A stretch of 25,476 nt of DNA from Bacillota bacterium (GCA_022717655.1 JAIIAN010000014.1:1-25476), one strand, 5' to 3'. Numbered from the stretch's first letter, positions 1 through 7,975 are shown. Numbers and translations: made by a program. The notes: a model not told the origin generated them from the sequence alone.

Positions 1-188
1 TCTATTTGCTGACAGTAGACCCGGAAGAGTCCGGTGAAGAAGGCAGTGCAGCTTATATTTTAAAAGACACTTCAGAAGATGGAGACAAGGACGGCTGTTA
101 TGTATTTGTAGAGGATGACACAGAATTTGATGCAGTGTATAAAGTCTTTGAAGTGATGTTGGATGAGATTGATTTTGAATACGAATAA
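1..188 (+). CDS. DUF1292 family protein, 3' part
   Basis: The gene runs off the left edge; only about 62 C-terminal residues are visible, reading in the frame that ends with TAA at 186-188. The fragment is strongly acidic and contains the pattern of the small DUF1292 family (YrzB-like): a beta-rich stretch with 'AAYILK', then 'YVFVEDDTEFDAVYKVFE'. The family has no established biochemical function. In Bacillus subtilis the DUF1292 gene yrzB lies just upstream of the yrrL-yrrM-yrrN/O cluster, and here it again precedes the equivalents of those genes, which supports the assignment. A TTG at position 6 could in principle start translation, but the in-frame codon before it is open and the family is longer, so I treat this as a partial gene. 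It is probably co-transcribed with RNase J, whose start is only 32 bases away. Confidence 0.75.
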   Translation, partial: YLLTVDPEESGEEGSAAYILKDTSEDGDKDGCYVFVEDDTEFDAVYKVFEVMLDEIDFEYE

Positions 189-220
189 TAAAAGGAACGG
201 CAAATATTGGAGGAATTAAT

Positions 221-1888
221 TTGAAAAAAAATAACAACTCAAAATTGAAAATCATTCCATTGGGCGGACTGGAACAAATTGGAATGAACATTACTGCCTT
301 TGAATACGAGGATAGTATTGTTGTAGTGGACTGCGGACTTTCTTTCCCGGAGGACGATATGCTGGGAATCGATTTAGTAATTCCGGATGTCACCTACTTA
401 AAAGAAAATATTTCCAAAGTAAAAGGCTTTGTAATTACCCATGGTCATGAAGACCATATCGGAGCACTTCCTTATGTATTAAAAGAAGTGAATGTGCCGA
501 TTTATGCAACAAAACTTACCATCGGATTGATTGAAAATAAATTAAAAGAACACAATCTGCTCCGTACAACCAAACGGAAAGTGATTCGTCATGGACAGTC
601 CATTAACCTTGGCTGTTTCAGAATCGAATTTATTAAAACAAATCACAGTATTCAGGATGCTTCCGCACTGGCAATCTATTCACCGGCAGGAATTGTCGTG
701 CATACCGGTGACTTTAAGGTAGATTACACTCCTGTATTTGGTGATGCAATTGATTTACAGAGATTTGCAGAGATTGGAAAAAAAGGTGTCCTTGCGTTGA
801 TGTGCGACAGTACGAATGCGGAGCGAAAAGGCTTTACAATGTCAGAGCGTACCGTAGGAAGAACATTTGACAATATTTTTGCAGAGCATAGAAACACAAG
901 AATTATTATTGCAACATTTGCCTCAAATGTGGACCGTGTACAGCAGATTATCAACTCAGCCTATAAGTATGGGAGAAAAGTTGCGGTAGAGGGTCGAAGC
1001 ATGGTAAATGTCATCGGTACAGCCGCAGAACTTGGCTACCTGAAGATTCCGGATAAAACGTTAATTGATATCGACCAGCTTAAAAACTATCCGGATGAGA
1101 AAGTTGTATTGATTACGACAGGAAGTCAGGGAGAATCCATGGCTGCATTGTCCCGCATGGCTGCAAATATTCATAAAAAAGTTACGATTAAGCCAAACGA
1201 TACGATTATTTTCAGTTCCAATCCGATTCCGGGAAATGAAAAAGCGGTATCAAAAGTAATTAATGAATTAAGTATGAAAGGTGCAGACGTTATCTTTCAG
1301 GATGCACACGTTTCCGGACATGCATGTCAGGAAGAGATTAAACTGATTTATTCCCTTGTAAAACCAAAATATGCCATTCCGGTGCATGGAGAGTACAGAC
1401 ACTTAAAAGCACAGGCAGGTGTGGCAGAAGAACTTGGAATTCCAAAGGAAAATATCTTTATTCTTTCTTCCGGTGATGTGCTTGAACTAAATGAAGAAGA
1501 ACCGGCAAGAGTAACCGGACAGGTTCGTACAGGAGCAATCTTTGTTGATGGTCTTGGTGTTGGAGATGTTGGAAATATCGTACTTCGTGATCGTCAGCAT
1601 CTTTCAGAAGACGGTATTATGATTGTTGTGCTTACCTTAGAAAAACATTCGAGCAATCTTCTCGCAGGACCGGATATCGTCTCACGTGGTTTTGTCTATG
1701 TGCGAGAATCGGAAGATTTAATGGAAGAGGCCAGAAGTGTAGTAGAAGAGGCGATTGACAGCTGTCTGGAGAGACATATTACAGATTGGGGCAAGATGAA
1801 AAATGTGATTAAAGATTCTCTGGGAGAATTCTTGTGGAAGAGAACCAAGAGAAGTCCGATGATTCTGCCGATTATTATGGAGGCATAA
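221..1888 (+). CDS. rnj: Ribonuclease J (metallo-beta-lactamase / beta-CASP RNase)
   Basis: RNase J is a zinc-dependent 5'-3' exonuclease and endonuclease that matures rRNA and degrades mRNA in Firmicutes. The 555-residue length matches the family. The metallo-beta-lactamase motif HGHEDH lies at residues 74-79 (ligands H74, H76, D78, H79), a further ligand H142 sits in 'NHSIQD', and D164 in 'HTGDFK'. The beta-CASP part follows, with 'TTGSQGE' and later 'IPVHGEYRHL', and the C-terminal domain is present ('SRGFVYVRES'). The start is TTG at 221, preceded by a good ribosome site (GGAGG at 209-213); no ATG fits. I see one RNase J in the window and cannot tell whether a second paralogue exists. YlbF follows after 4 bases, so the two are translationally close. 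Confidence 0.97.
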   Translation: MKKNNNSKLKIIPLGGLEQIGMNITAFEYEDSIVVVDCGLSFPEDDMLGIDLVIPDVTYLKENISKVKGFVITHGHEDHIGALPYVLKEVNVPIYATKLTIGLIENKLKEHNLLRTTKRKVIRHGQSINLGCFRIEFIKTNHSIQDASALAIYSPAGIVVHTGDFKVDYTPVFGDAIDLQRFAEIGKKGVLALMCDSTNAERKGFTMSERTVGRTFDNIFAEHRNTRIIIATFASNVDRVQQIINSAYKYGRKVAVEGRSMVNVIGTAAELGYLKIPDKTLIDIDQLKNYPDEKVVLITTGSQGESMAALSRMAANIHKKVTIKPNDTIIFSSNPIPGNEKAVSKVINELSMKGADVIFQDAHVSGHACQEEIKLIYSLVKPKYAIPVHGEYRHLKAQAGVAEELGIPKENIFILSSGDVLELNEEEPARVTGQVRTGAIFVDGLGVGDVGNIVLRDRQHLSEDGIMIVVLTLEKHSSNLLAGPDIVSRGFVYVRESEDLMEEARSVVEEAIDSCLERHITDWGKMKNVIKDSLGEFLWKRTKRSPMILPIIMEA

Positions 1889-1892
1889 TTCC

Positions 1893-2234
1893 ATGAGTAA
1901 TATTGACTATTATGTAAACAGGTTGATTGAGGAGATTAAAAGTGAGAGTGTTTACAGACAATACACGACTTCTCTTGAAAAGCTCAATGCAAATCCTGAA
2001 TTAAAACGGCAGGTTGATGAACTGCGCAGATTAAACTACCAGGCGCAGATTAAAAACGATGATACAGACTCTTATGACACCATAGATGACATTGATGATA
2101 AGATAGATGAATTAAGCTGTATACCGGAAGTGAATCAGTTTTTAGAGGCAGAAGCTGCACTTTGCAGACTCCTGCAGGATATTTCGGTAAGAGTACATGA
2201 GGCGATTCATTTAGATATACCGGACTTAAATTAG
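1893..2234 (+). CDS. YlbF/YmcA family protein
   Basis: A 113-residue, mostly helical, charged protein with the layout of the Com_YlbF family (DUF964): short N-terminal helix, 'YTTSLEKLNANPELKRQVDELRRLNYQAQ', an acidic linker, then a C-terminal helical segment ending in 'EAEAALCRLLQDISVRVHEAI'. In B. subtilis YlbF, YmcA and YaaT form the Y-complex, which works with RNase Y in mRNA maturation and affects competence, sporulation and biofilm formation. The start ATG follows the RNase J stop by 4 bases, and its ribosome site lies inside the end of the RNase J gene. The position next to an RNase fits a role in RNA decay, but a direct link with RNase J is inference. Family assignment is fairly firm; which paralogue (YlbF or YmcA) is not. 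Confidence 0.8.
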   Translation: MSNIDYYVNRLIEEIKSESVYRQYTTSLEKLNANPELKRQVDELRRLNYQAQIKNDDTDSYDTIDDIDDKIDELSCIPEVNQFLEAEAALCRLLQDISVRVHEAIHLDIPDLN

Positions 2235-2282
2235 GGTCAGGCAGATATTCCGAGGGTGCATTAAGAAAATAAGGAGAAAAAA

Positions 2283-2801
2283 ATGGGAAGAGGAATCAGA
2301 AAACAGGGTGCGGCATCAATTTTTGCAGGTGGATTTTTCCGCTTTGCGGTGTATGCCTGTGTGGTGTGTGCCGTGATTTATGTTGGAAAATCAGCGTATG
2401 ATTTTGGATATGCGATTTTCGACCAGATACCTGTGGATGATGAAGACCATGGAGAAGATGTAACTGTTGTAATCAAAGACGGAGCGTCGGTGTATCAGAT
2501 TGGAAAGATTTTAAAAAGCAAAGGTCTGATTAAAGATGCAAAAGTATTTGTGGTACAGGAAAGTCTTTCAAATTATAAAGATAAATTACAGTCGGGAACT
2601 TATATTTTAAATACTTCTATGACGACAGATGAAATGCTGGCAGTGCTTGCAAGAGAAGATATGACAGGACAGCCGGAGCAGGATTCCACGGATTCTCTGG
2701 ACACCTCAACAGATGGTACAGATGTGCAGACAACAGAAGAGTCCGTTACAGATGAGAGTCAGGATGCGTCAGGAGAACAGGCAGGGGAAACGGCTGAATA
2801 A
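2283..2801 (+). CDS. Short MltG/YceG-like membrane protein lacking the catalytic domain
   Basis: The 172-residue protein has an N-terminal cytoplasmic basic stretch, one membrane helix at about residues 16-35, then a region like the LysM-like N-terminal subdomain of MltG (YceG): 'VTVVIKDGASVYQIGKILKSKGLIKD' followed by 'SGTYILNTSMTTDEMLAVLARE'. MltG is an inner-membrane endolytic transglycosylase of about 340 residues that cuts nascent glycan strands. Here the protein stops after the first subdomain and continues with a roughly 45-residue Ser/Thr/Asp/Glu-rich tail, so the catalytic glutamate domain is absent. It sits in the slot held by mltG (yrrL) before trmR and trhP in B. subtilis, suggesting a reduced homologue. 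The reading frame ends cleanly and the following gene begins 12 bases later, so a recent frameshift is unlikely. Start ATG has GGAG at 2273-2276. Confidence 0.8.
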   Translation: MGRGIRKQGAASIFAGGFFRFAVYACVVCAVIYVGKSAYDFGYAIFDQIPVDDEDHGEDVTVVIKDGASVYQIGKILKSKGLIKDAKVFVVQESLSNYKDKLQSGTYILNTSMTTDEMLAVLAREDMTGQPEQDSTDSLDTSTDGTDVQTTEESVTDESQDASGEQAGETAE

Positions 2802-2813
2802 GAGGGAAAAAAA

Positions 2814-3455
2814 GTGATTGTCGATGAAAGAATGGTTACCTATATAAACTCTCTGGACAAAGGAAATACGCCTTTTTTAACTCAGCTTGAAAAGGATGCA
2901 AAGGAAAATTATGTGCCGATTATACGGCGGGAAATGCAGAGCTTTTTAAAAGTGATGTTACAGATAGCAAGTCCCCATCTCATCCTGGAGGTGGGGACTG
3001 CTGTTGGTTTTTCCACTCTTCTTATGAGTGAGTATGCACCGAAAGACTGCAGAATCACGACGATAGAAAATTATGAGAAGAGAATACCGATTGCCAGAGA
3101 AAATTTTAAAAAAGCAGGAAAAGAAGAGCAGATTACCTTATTAGAGGGTGATGCGGCCCAAATTTTAAAGACGCTGGAGGGAAGTTATGATTTTATCTTT
3201 ATGGACGCAGCAAAAGCGCAGTATATTAACTTCTTTCCGGATGTATTGAGGCTTTTAAAAAAAGGCGGAATTTTAATTTCTGATAATGTACTGCAAGATG
3301 GAGATATTATCGAATCTCACTTCGCGGTAGAGAGAAGAAACCGGACAATTTATAAGCGGATGAGGGAATACCTTTATGTGCTGAAAAATCATGAAGAACT
3401 TGAGACAAGTATTATTCCTCTCGGTGATGGAGTGACGCTTAGTATTAAGAAATAG
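2814..3455 (+). CDS. trmR: TrmR-like O-methyltransferase (tRNA 5-hydroxyuridine methyltransferase)
   Basis: This 213-residue protein is a class I SAM-dependent methyltransferase of the O-methyltransferase family 3 type. Visible motifs are the SAM loop 'LEVGTAVGFSTLLM', the metal-binding 'FIFMDAAKAQY', and 'GGILISDNVLQDG'. B. subtilis TrmR (YrrM, about 217 residues) methylates 5-hydroxyuridine at tRNA position 34 to 5-methoxyuridine. The next gene encodes the U32 protein that makes the hydroxyl group, so both steps of the pathway are adjacent, which strengthens the TrmR call over a generic catechol-type methyltransferase. Translation starts at GTG 2814, 12 bases after the previous stop, with a purine-rich GAGGG at 2803-2807. 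Confidence 0.87.
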   Translation: MIVDERMVTYINSLDKGNTPFLTQLEKDAKENYVPIIRREMQSFLKVMLQIASPHLILEVGTAVGFSTLLMSEYAPKDCRITTIENYEKRIPIARENFKKAGKEEQITLLEGDAAQILKTLEGSYDFIFMDAAKAQYINFFPDVLRLLKKGGILISDNVLQDGDIIESHFAVERRNRTIYKRMREYLYVLKNHEELETSIIPLGDGVTLSIKK

Positions 3456-3468
3456 AAAGGCAAGAGAG

Positions 3469-4704
3469 ATGAGAGCAAAACCAGAGTTATTAATTCCGGC
3501 AAGCAGTCTGGAAGTTTTAAAAATAGCGGTTATTTTTGGTGCAGATGCAGTTTATATCGGTGGAGAAGCCTTTGGACTGCGTGCAAAGGCAAGAAACTTT
3601 TCTATGGAAGACATGAAAGAGGGAATTGAATTTGCACATCAGCATCATGTAAAAGTATACGTAACAGCAAACATTTTGGCACACAACAAAGATTTGGACG
3701 GAGTAAGAGAATATTTCCGTGAATTAAAAGAAATCAAGCCAGATGCACTGATTATTTCTGACCCGGGTGTATTTATGATTGCAAAAGAAGTATGTCCGGA
3801 GATTGAACGTCATATCAGTACTCAGGCAAATAATACCAATTATGAAACTTATAAGTTCTGGTATGGACTGGGCGCAAAACGTGTGGTCAGTGCAAGAGAA
3901 CTTTCTTTAGAAGAGATTAAACAGATTCGTGCAAATATTCCGGATGATTTGGAAATCGAAACTTTTATTCACGGTGCAATGTGTATTTCTTATTCCGGAA
4001 GATGTCTCTTAAGCAATTTCTTTACCGGAAGAGATGCGAATCAGGGTGCATGTACACATCCGTGCAGATGGAAGTATTCGATTGTAGAAGAAACCAGACC
4101 TGGAGAATACATGCCGGTTTATGAAAACGAGCGTGGAACTTATATCTTTAACTCAAAAGATTTATGTATGATTGAGCATATGGATGATATTCTGACTTCA
4201 GGAATCGACAGCTTAAAAATTGAAGGACGAATGAAAACCGCCCTTTATGTGGCAACGGTTGCAAGAACCTACAGAAAAGCCATTGATGATTATTTTGAGA
4301 GCCCGGAATTATACCGAAAAAATATGGAGTGGTATAAAGAGCAGATTATGGGATGTACCTATCGTCTGTTTACAACTGGATTCTTTTATGGAAAACCAGA
4401 TGAAACTTCCCAGATTTATGACAGTAATACTTATGCAAAAGACTACACCTATCTTGGTTTCTTAGAAGAAAAGACAGAAAAAGGACTCTATCGAATCACC
4501 CAGAGAAATAAATTCCTTGTAGGAGAAACGATAGAGGTCATGCGTCCGAACGGAGAAAATCGTCTGGTTACAGTAAAAGCAATTTATGATGAAGAGGGAA
4601 ATTCCTGTGAAAGCGCTCCACATCCACAGCAGGTGCTGTATCTGGATTTGGGAGAGGACTTAAATGTCTTTGACCTTTTAAGAAGAAAAGAAAGCGTTTC
4701 TTAA
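3469..4704 (+). CDS. trhP: Peptidase U32 family protein, TrhP-like tRNA hydroxylation protein
   Basis: The protein is 411 residues and carries the U32 signature around residues 164-182 ('ETFIHGAMC' to 'GRCLLS'). The four conserved cysteines C172, C179, C195 and C199 fit the iron-sulfur ligands known in this family. Despite the 'peptidase' name, TrhP proteins are needed for hydroxylation of uridine 34 in tRNA, using prephenate-dependent chemistry. The preceding gene encodes the methyltransferase for the next step. B. subtilis has two adjacent copies (yrrN, yrrO); here there is one full-length copy. The start ATG at 3469 follows the trmR stop by 13 bases with a weak GAGAG ribosome site. Its last 27 bases overlap the end of the convergent sigma-K gene, and I see no terminator between them. 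Confidence 0.88.
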   Translation: MRAKPELLIPASSLEVLKIAVIFGADAVYIGGEAFGLRAKARNFSMEDMKEGIEFAHQHHVKVYVTANILAHNKDLDGVREYFRELKEIKPDALIISDPGVFMIAKEVCPEIERHISTQANNTNYETYKFWYGLGAKRVVSARELSLEEIKQIRANIPDDLEIETFIHGAMCISYSGRCLLSNFFTGRDANQGACTHPCRWKYSIVEETRPGEYMPVYENERGTYIFNSKDLCMIEHMDDILTSGIDSLKIEGRMKTALYVATVARTYRKAIDDYFESPELYRKNMEWYKEQIMGCTYRLFTTGFFYGKPDETSQIYDSNTYAKDYTYLGFLEEKTEKGLYRITQRNKFLVGETIEVMRPNGENRLVTVKAIYDEEGNSCESAPHPQQVLYLDLGEDLNVFDLLRRKESVS

Positions 4705-5304
4705 TTTTAAAATCGCATTTTTCTCAATACGAGACACATAAGAGCGGCTGATATTCAGCCGCTTTGCTATTTCCCTCTGGGTCAGTTCATCACAGCCATA
4801 AAGTCCAAAGCGTAGTTTTAACACTTCCGCTTCCCGTTTGGTCAGCACGAAGCCAAGCAGATAATAAAGCTTACGGATATCCTGTTTTAAAGAATAATTT
4901 TTTACGACATCGATGGGCTCATTTTCGATGACATCAAGCAGATTGATTTCATTTCCTTCACGGTCTGTACCGATGGGTTCATACAGAGAAATATCCTTGC
5001 TGGTTTTCTTCTTAGAACGAAGCAGCATAAGCAGTTCGTTGTCGATACAGCGGGCGGCATAAGTGGAGAGCCGGTTTGATTTTTCCTGATTAAATGTATG
5101 AATTGCTTTTATCAGCCCGATTGTTCCAATCGAAATCAGGTCGTCTAATTCTTCTTCAACCCCTTGATATTTTTTTACAATATGTGCTACAAGGCGCAGA
5201 TTGCGTTCGATGAGAATGTTTTTTGCTTCCTGACTGCCCCTTTTGTATTCTTGGAGATAATATTTTTCCTCCTCGGATGTCAAGGGCTTAAGAAATGTTT
5301 TCAA
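4678..5304 (-). CDS. sigK: Sporulation sigma factor K-like RNA polymerase sigma factor, without pro-sequence
   Basis: A 208-residue sigma-70 family factor. Region 2 is clear ('ERNLRLVAHIVKKY', 'DDLISIGTIGLIKAI', 'STYAARCIDNELLMLLR', about residues 33-96). Region 4 carries the helix-turn-helix 'TQREIAKRLNISRSYVSRIEK' split over residues 175-195. The 'SLYEPIGTDREGNEI' segment is typical of sigma-K/sigma-E, and the overall wording is closest to sigma-K, the late mother-cell factor of sporulation. The start is TTG at 5304-5302 with GAGG nine bases upstream; in-frame TAA lies two codons before it, so no pro-peptide can be encoded here. B. subtilis sigma-K has a 20-residue pro-sequence, whereas the Clostridioides difficile form lacks one. 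The gene is whole, not split by a skin element. I found no convincing sigma-E promoter upstream. Confidence 0.87.
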   Translation of the reverse strand: MKTFLKPLTSEEEKYYLQEYKRGSQEAKNILIERNLRLVAHIVKKYQGVEEELDDLISIGTIGLIKAIHTFNQEKSNRLSTYAARCIDNELLMLLRSKKKTSKDISLYEPIGTDREGNEINLLDVIENEPIDVVKNYSLKQDIRKLYYLLGFVLTKREAEVLKLRFGLYGCDELTQREIAKRLNISRSYVSRIEKNAILKLRNAFFSS

Positions 5305-5385
5305 GCAGCCTTACCTCAAAGGGATTTAATAATAGTCTATGAGAAAAAGAGAAAAATTGTGCTTTTCCCAAAAAAGAAAAAAGGC

Positions 5386-5414
5386 TTGTATCAAAAGGAA
5401 AATTGTGATACGAT
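5386..5414 (+). promoter_or_regulatory. Probable sigma-A promoter upstream of the comM leader
   Basis: TTGTAT (5386-5391), a 17-base spacer and TACGAT (5409-5414) form a plausible vegetative promoter. Transcription would begin near 5421, leaving about 145 bases before the comM start. The hexamers are 4/6 matches to consensus each, so this is a moderate call. Confidence 0.45.
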
Positions 5415-5444
5415 AGTCAAATCAGAAAACAATTCATGTTTTCC

Positions 5445-5498
5445 GGTACAGCTGCTTAATCTTCGCTGTACCAGTTCTGGCAGTTCTGCCATTTTTTT
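5445..5498 (+). terminator. Leader hairpin pair with terminator-like end, upstream of comM
   Basis: Two hairpins follow the promoter at 5386-5414. The first pairs GGTACAGC (5445-5452) with GCTGTACC (5465-5472), perfect over 8 bp. The second is TGGCA/TGCCA (5478-5482 and 5487-5491) with a GTTC tetraloop, followed by seven Ts (5492-5498), which resembles a small intrinsic terminator. It lies between the promoter and comM on the same strand, so it may be an attenuator, or the 3' end of a short RNA of about 80 bases. No known riboswitch class is recognised. Confidence 0.45.
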
Positions 5499-5565
5499 CA
5501 AATTTTAAGTTTATTTAATTTCAAATCTAAGACAAGTAAGTATGAGTTTAGGAGGCATTTTATGT

Positions 5566-7095
5566 ATGTTCAGTAAAGTGTTGTCAGCGGCTATTGATGG
5601 GGCAAGATGCGTTCCGGTATCAGTAGAAGTGGATGCAAGTAATGGACTTCCGGCTTTTTTGATGGTAGGAGATTTATCTTATCAGGTAAAAGAAGCGCAG
5701 GAGAGAGTCCGTACTGCGATAAGAAACAGTGGAATGACAATTCCACCCAAAAGAGTAACTGTAAATTTAGCACCCGCGGATGTCCGTAAAGATGGAAATC
5801 ATTTTGATTTGCCAATAGCGGCTTCGCTTATGATTGCATTTGGCTTTTTGGAAGCAGAAAAATTCGATGGCGTGATGCTTGCCGGAGAACTTGGTTTAAA
5901 TGGCAGGATTAATGGAGTCAGAGGAATTCTGCCTTTTGTAGAAACCGCTTACAAAAAGGGATGCCGGCTTTGTATTGTGCCAAAGCAAAATTACAGGGAA
6001 GCACGGATGATTGGACAGATTTCTGTGCTTGGAGTGGAGTCTTTGCAGGAATTTTTAAGCTGTGCCAGAAAAGAAAACTGGGGGCTTTTAGAAGATACAA
6101 AAGAAGAGTCGGTTTTACTGCCTGTAAAGAAAAAGGAAATCGAAGATTTTGCCGATATTCAAGGTCAGGAATATGTAAAGCGGGCAGCCGTGATTGCGGC
6201 AGCAGGGATGCATAACTTTCTTATGACCGGTCCAAAGGGAACAGGAAAGACGATGATTGCCAGAAGAATCCCAGGGATTCTGCCAGAACCTACAAAAGAA
6301 GAACTGCTTGAAGTATCAAAGATTTACAGCATTTCAGGTCTGTTATCCGAAGAAAAACCATTTCTTTTATCTCGTCCATTTCGGGCACCCCATCACACCA
6401 TTTCACCGGCGGCACTTGCCGGAGGCGGAAAGTATCCAAAAGCCGGAGAAATCACGCTTGCCCATAAGGGCGTTCTTTTCTTAGATGAATTTCCGGAGTT
6501 TTCCCATGAATGTATTGAATTATTAAGACAGCCGTTAGAAGAACGGAAAATTTTAATCAGCCGAAGCGGAGGTTCGTACTTGTTTCCTGCTGATTTTATG
6601 ATGGTTGCTGCAATGAATCACTGTCCCTGTGGTCAGTTTCCGGATTTGAATCGGTGTAGTTGTACATTTCAGGAAGTAAAGCGTTATCAGAATCGAATCA
6701 GTGGTCCGATTTTAGACAGAATTGATATTGTGGCAGAAGTGTCGGGAATTTCTTATCAGGAGCTAACCGGAAAACGGAAAGAAAAAAGTTCAAAAAATTT
6801 TAGAAAAGAAGTTGAAAGGGCAGTAAAGATACAAGGGGAACGCTATCAGGAGAAAAAGATTCGGTTTAATTCTCAGCTTTCCGGTAAATTATTGGAGGAG
6901 TTTTGCAATGTAAGTGCAGAGGGACAGCGAATTTTGGAAAAAGCGTATAAAAAAATGAACTTAAGTGCAAGGGCATATCATAAAATCTTAAAAACAGCAC
7001 GTACCATTGCGGATTTGGAACAAGAAGAGGAGATAAAAGAAGCGCATATCAGCGAAGCACTTTGTTATCGAAGAGTAGAAGGAAAGGACAATTGA
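5566..7095 (+). CDS. comM: YifB/ComM family Mg-chelatase-like AAA+ ATPase
   Basis: ComM is a hexameric helicase-like AAA+ protein that promotes branch migration during natural transformation and recombination in bacteria where it has been studied. The protein is 509 residues from the chosen start. The N-terminal ChlI/Lon-like domain ('SVEVDASNGLPAFLMVG', 'LPIAASLMIAFG') precedes the Mg-chelatase AAA domain, with Walker A GPKGTGKT at residues 222-229 and Walker B 'VLFLDEFPEF' around 303-312, then 'NHCPCGQFPD' and the C-terminal helical domain ending 'EALCYRRVE'. An in-frame ATG at 5542 exists, but the AGGAGG at 5550-5555 sits just before ATG 5566, and 'MFSKVLSAA' is the family's usual N-terminus. 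dprA follows after 3 bases, which fits a DNA-uptake and recombination operon. Confidence 0.95.
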   Translation: MFSKVLSAAIDGARCVPVSVEVDASNGLPAFLMVGDLSYQVKEAQERVRTAIRNSGMTIPPKRVTVNLAPADVRKDGNHFDLPIAASLMIAFGFLEAEKFDGVMLAGELGLNGRINGVRGILPFVETAYKKGCRLCIVPKQNYREARMIGQISVLGVESLQEFLSCARKENWGLLEDTKEESVLLPVKKKEIEDFADIQGQEYVKRAAVIAAAGMHNFLMTGPKGTGKTMIARRIPGILPEPTKEELLEVSKIYSISGLLSEEKPFLLSRPFRAPHHTISPAALAGGGKYPKAGEITLAHKGVLFLDEFPEFSHECIELLRQPLEERKILISRSGGSYLFPADFMMVAAMNHCPCGQFPDLNRCSCTFQEVKRYQNRISGPILDRIDIVAEVSGISYQELTGKRKEKSSKNFRKEVERAVKIQGERYQEKKIRFNSQLSGKLLEEFCNVSAEGQRILEKAYKKMNLSARAYHKILKTARTIADLEQEEEIKEAHISEALCYRRVEGKDN

Positions 7096-7098
7096 AAT

Positions 7099-7974
7099 AT
7101 GGAAGAAAAAATTGTAAGTTATACACCGGACGACTTTGAATATCCAGATAAATTAAGAAATTTTAAAGACAGACCCAAACGGTTGTATGTAAAAGGAAAG
7201 CTTCCGGACCCAAATCGAAAAAGTGTGGCGATTATCGGGGCAAGAATGTGCAGTTATTACGGCAGAACGCAGGCGTATGAATTTGCAAAAGAATTTGCTT
7301 CTTGTGGAGTCCAGGTTATCAGCGGGCTGGCAAGAGGAGTTGATGGCTGGGCACATAAAGGTGCAATTGATGGTGGAGGAGAAACGTTTGCGGTGCTTGG
7401 CTGTGGAGTGGATATTTGTTATCCGAGCCAGAATATCAATCTCTATCGTGAAATTCAGAAAAAGGGAGGAATTATCTCTGAATATGAGGAAGGAGAGAAA
7501 CCTCTTGGATGGCATTTTCCATTAAGAAATCGAATTATCAGTGGGCTTGCTGATATTGTTTTAGTAATCGAGGCAAAGAAAAAAAGCGGTTCATTAATCA
7601 CAGTAGAGTATGCACTCGAACAGGGAAAATCGGTCTATGCGCTTCCGGGAAGAGTGGGAGAAGCATTAAGTGAAGGATGCAACAATTTAATTTTTCAGGG
7701 AGCACAAATTGCAAAAAATGTGGAAATTATTCTCGAAGAACTTGAAATTTTGGATAAAATGACGAAAGAAAAGAATAAAAAAACAGAGATAAGGCTTGCA
7801 AGAAAAGAAGAAATGGTGTATAGTTGTGTGGATTTGAAACCAAAACACCTGGACGAAATTATAAAATTAACTGACTTGGAATTGCTTGAAGTGCAGGAAA
7901 TTTTGGTGAAATTAGAGTTGATGGAGCTTGTAACAGAGCCAATAAAGAATTATTATGCCAGAGCGGGAGGTTGA
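7099..7974 (+). CDS. dprA: DNA-processing protein DprA
   Basis: DprA binds incoming single-stranded DNA and loads RecA during natural transformation; it is also kept in many bacteria not known to be transformable. The 291-residue protein has the extended Rossmann core: 'VAIIGARMCSYYGR', 'VQVISGLARGVDGWAHKGAI', 'TFAVLGCGVDICYPSQN', 'GGIISEYEEG', 'FPLRNRIISGLAD' and 'SGSLITVEYALEQGKSVYALPG'. The C-terminal 60 residues form a winged-helix-like DML1 domain ('HLDEIIKLTDLELLEVQEIL'). The usual N-terminal SAM-like extension is short or absent. It starts 3 bases after comM and ends one base before topA, so comM-dprA-topA is one transcription unit. Confidence 0.95.
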   Translation: MEEKIVSYTPDDFEYPDKLRNFKDRPKRLYVKGKLPDPNRKSVAIIGARMCSYYGRTQAYEFAKEFASCGVQVISGLARGVDGWAHKGAIDGGGETFAVLGCGVDICYPSQNINLYREIQKKGGIISEYEEGEKPLGWHFPLRNRIISGLADIVLVIEAKKKSGSLITVEYALEQGKSVYALPGRVGEALSEGCNNLIFQGAQIAKNVEIILEELEILDKMTKEKNKKTEIRLARKEEMVYSCVDLKPKHLDEIIKLTDLELLEVQEILVKLELMELVTEPIKNYYARAGG

Positions 7975-7975
7975 C

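Noticed and set aside
5164..5508. A + strand open frame of 114 codons between sigK and comM
   Set aside because: It overlaps sigK, has no ribosome site or family pattern, and crosses the leader hairpins; it is a shadow frame.
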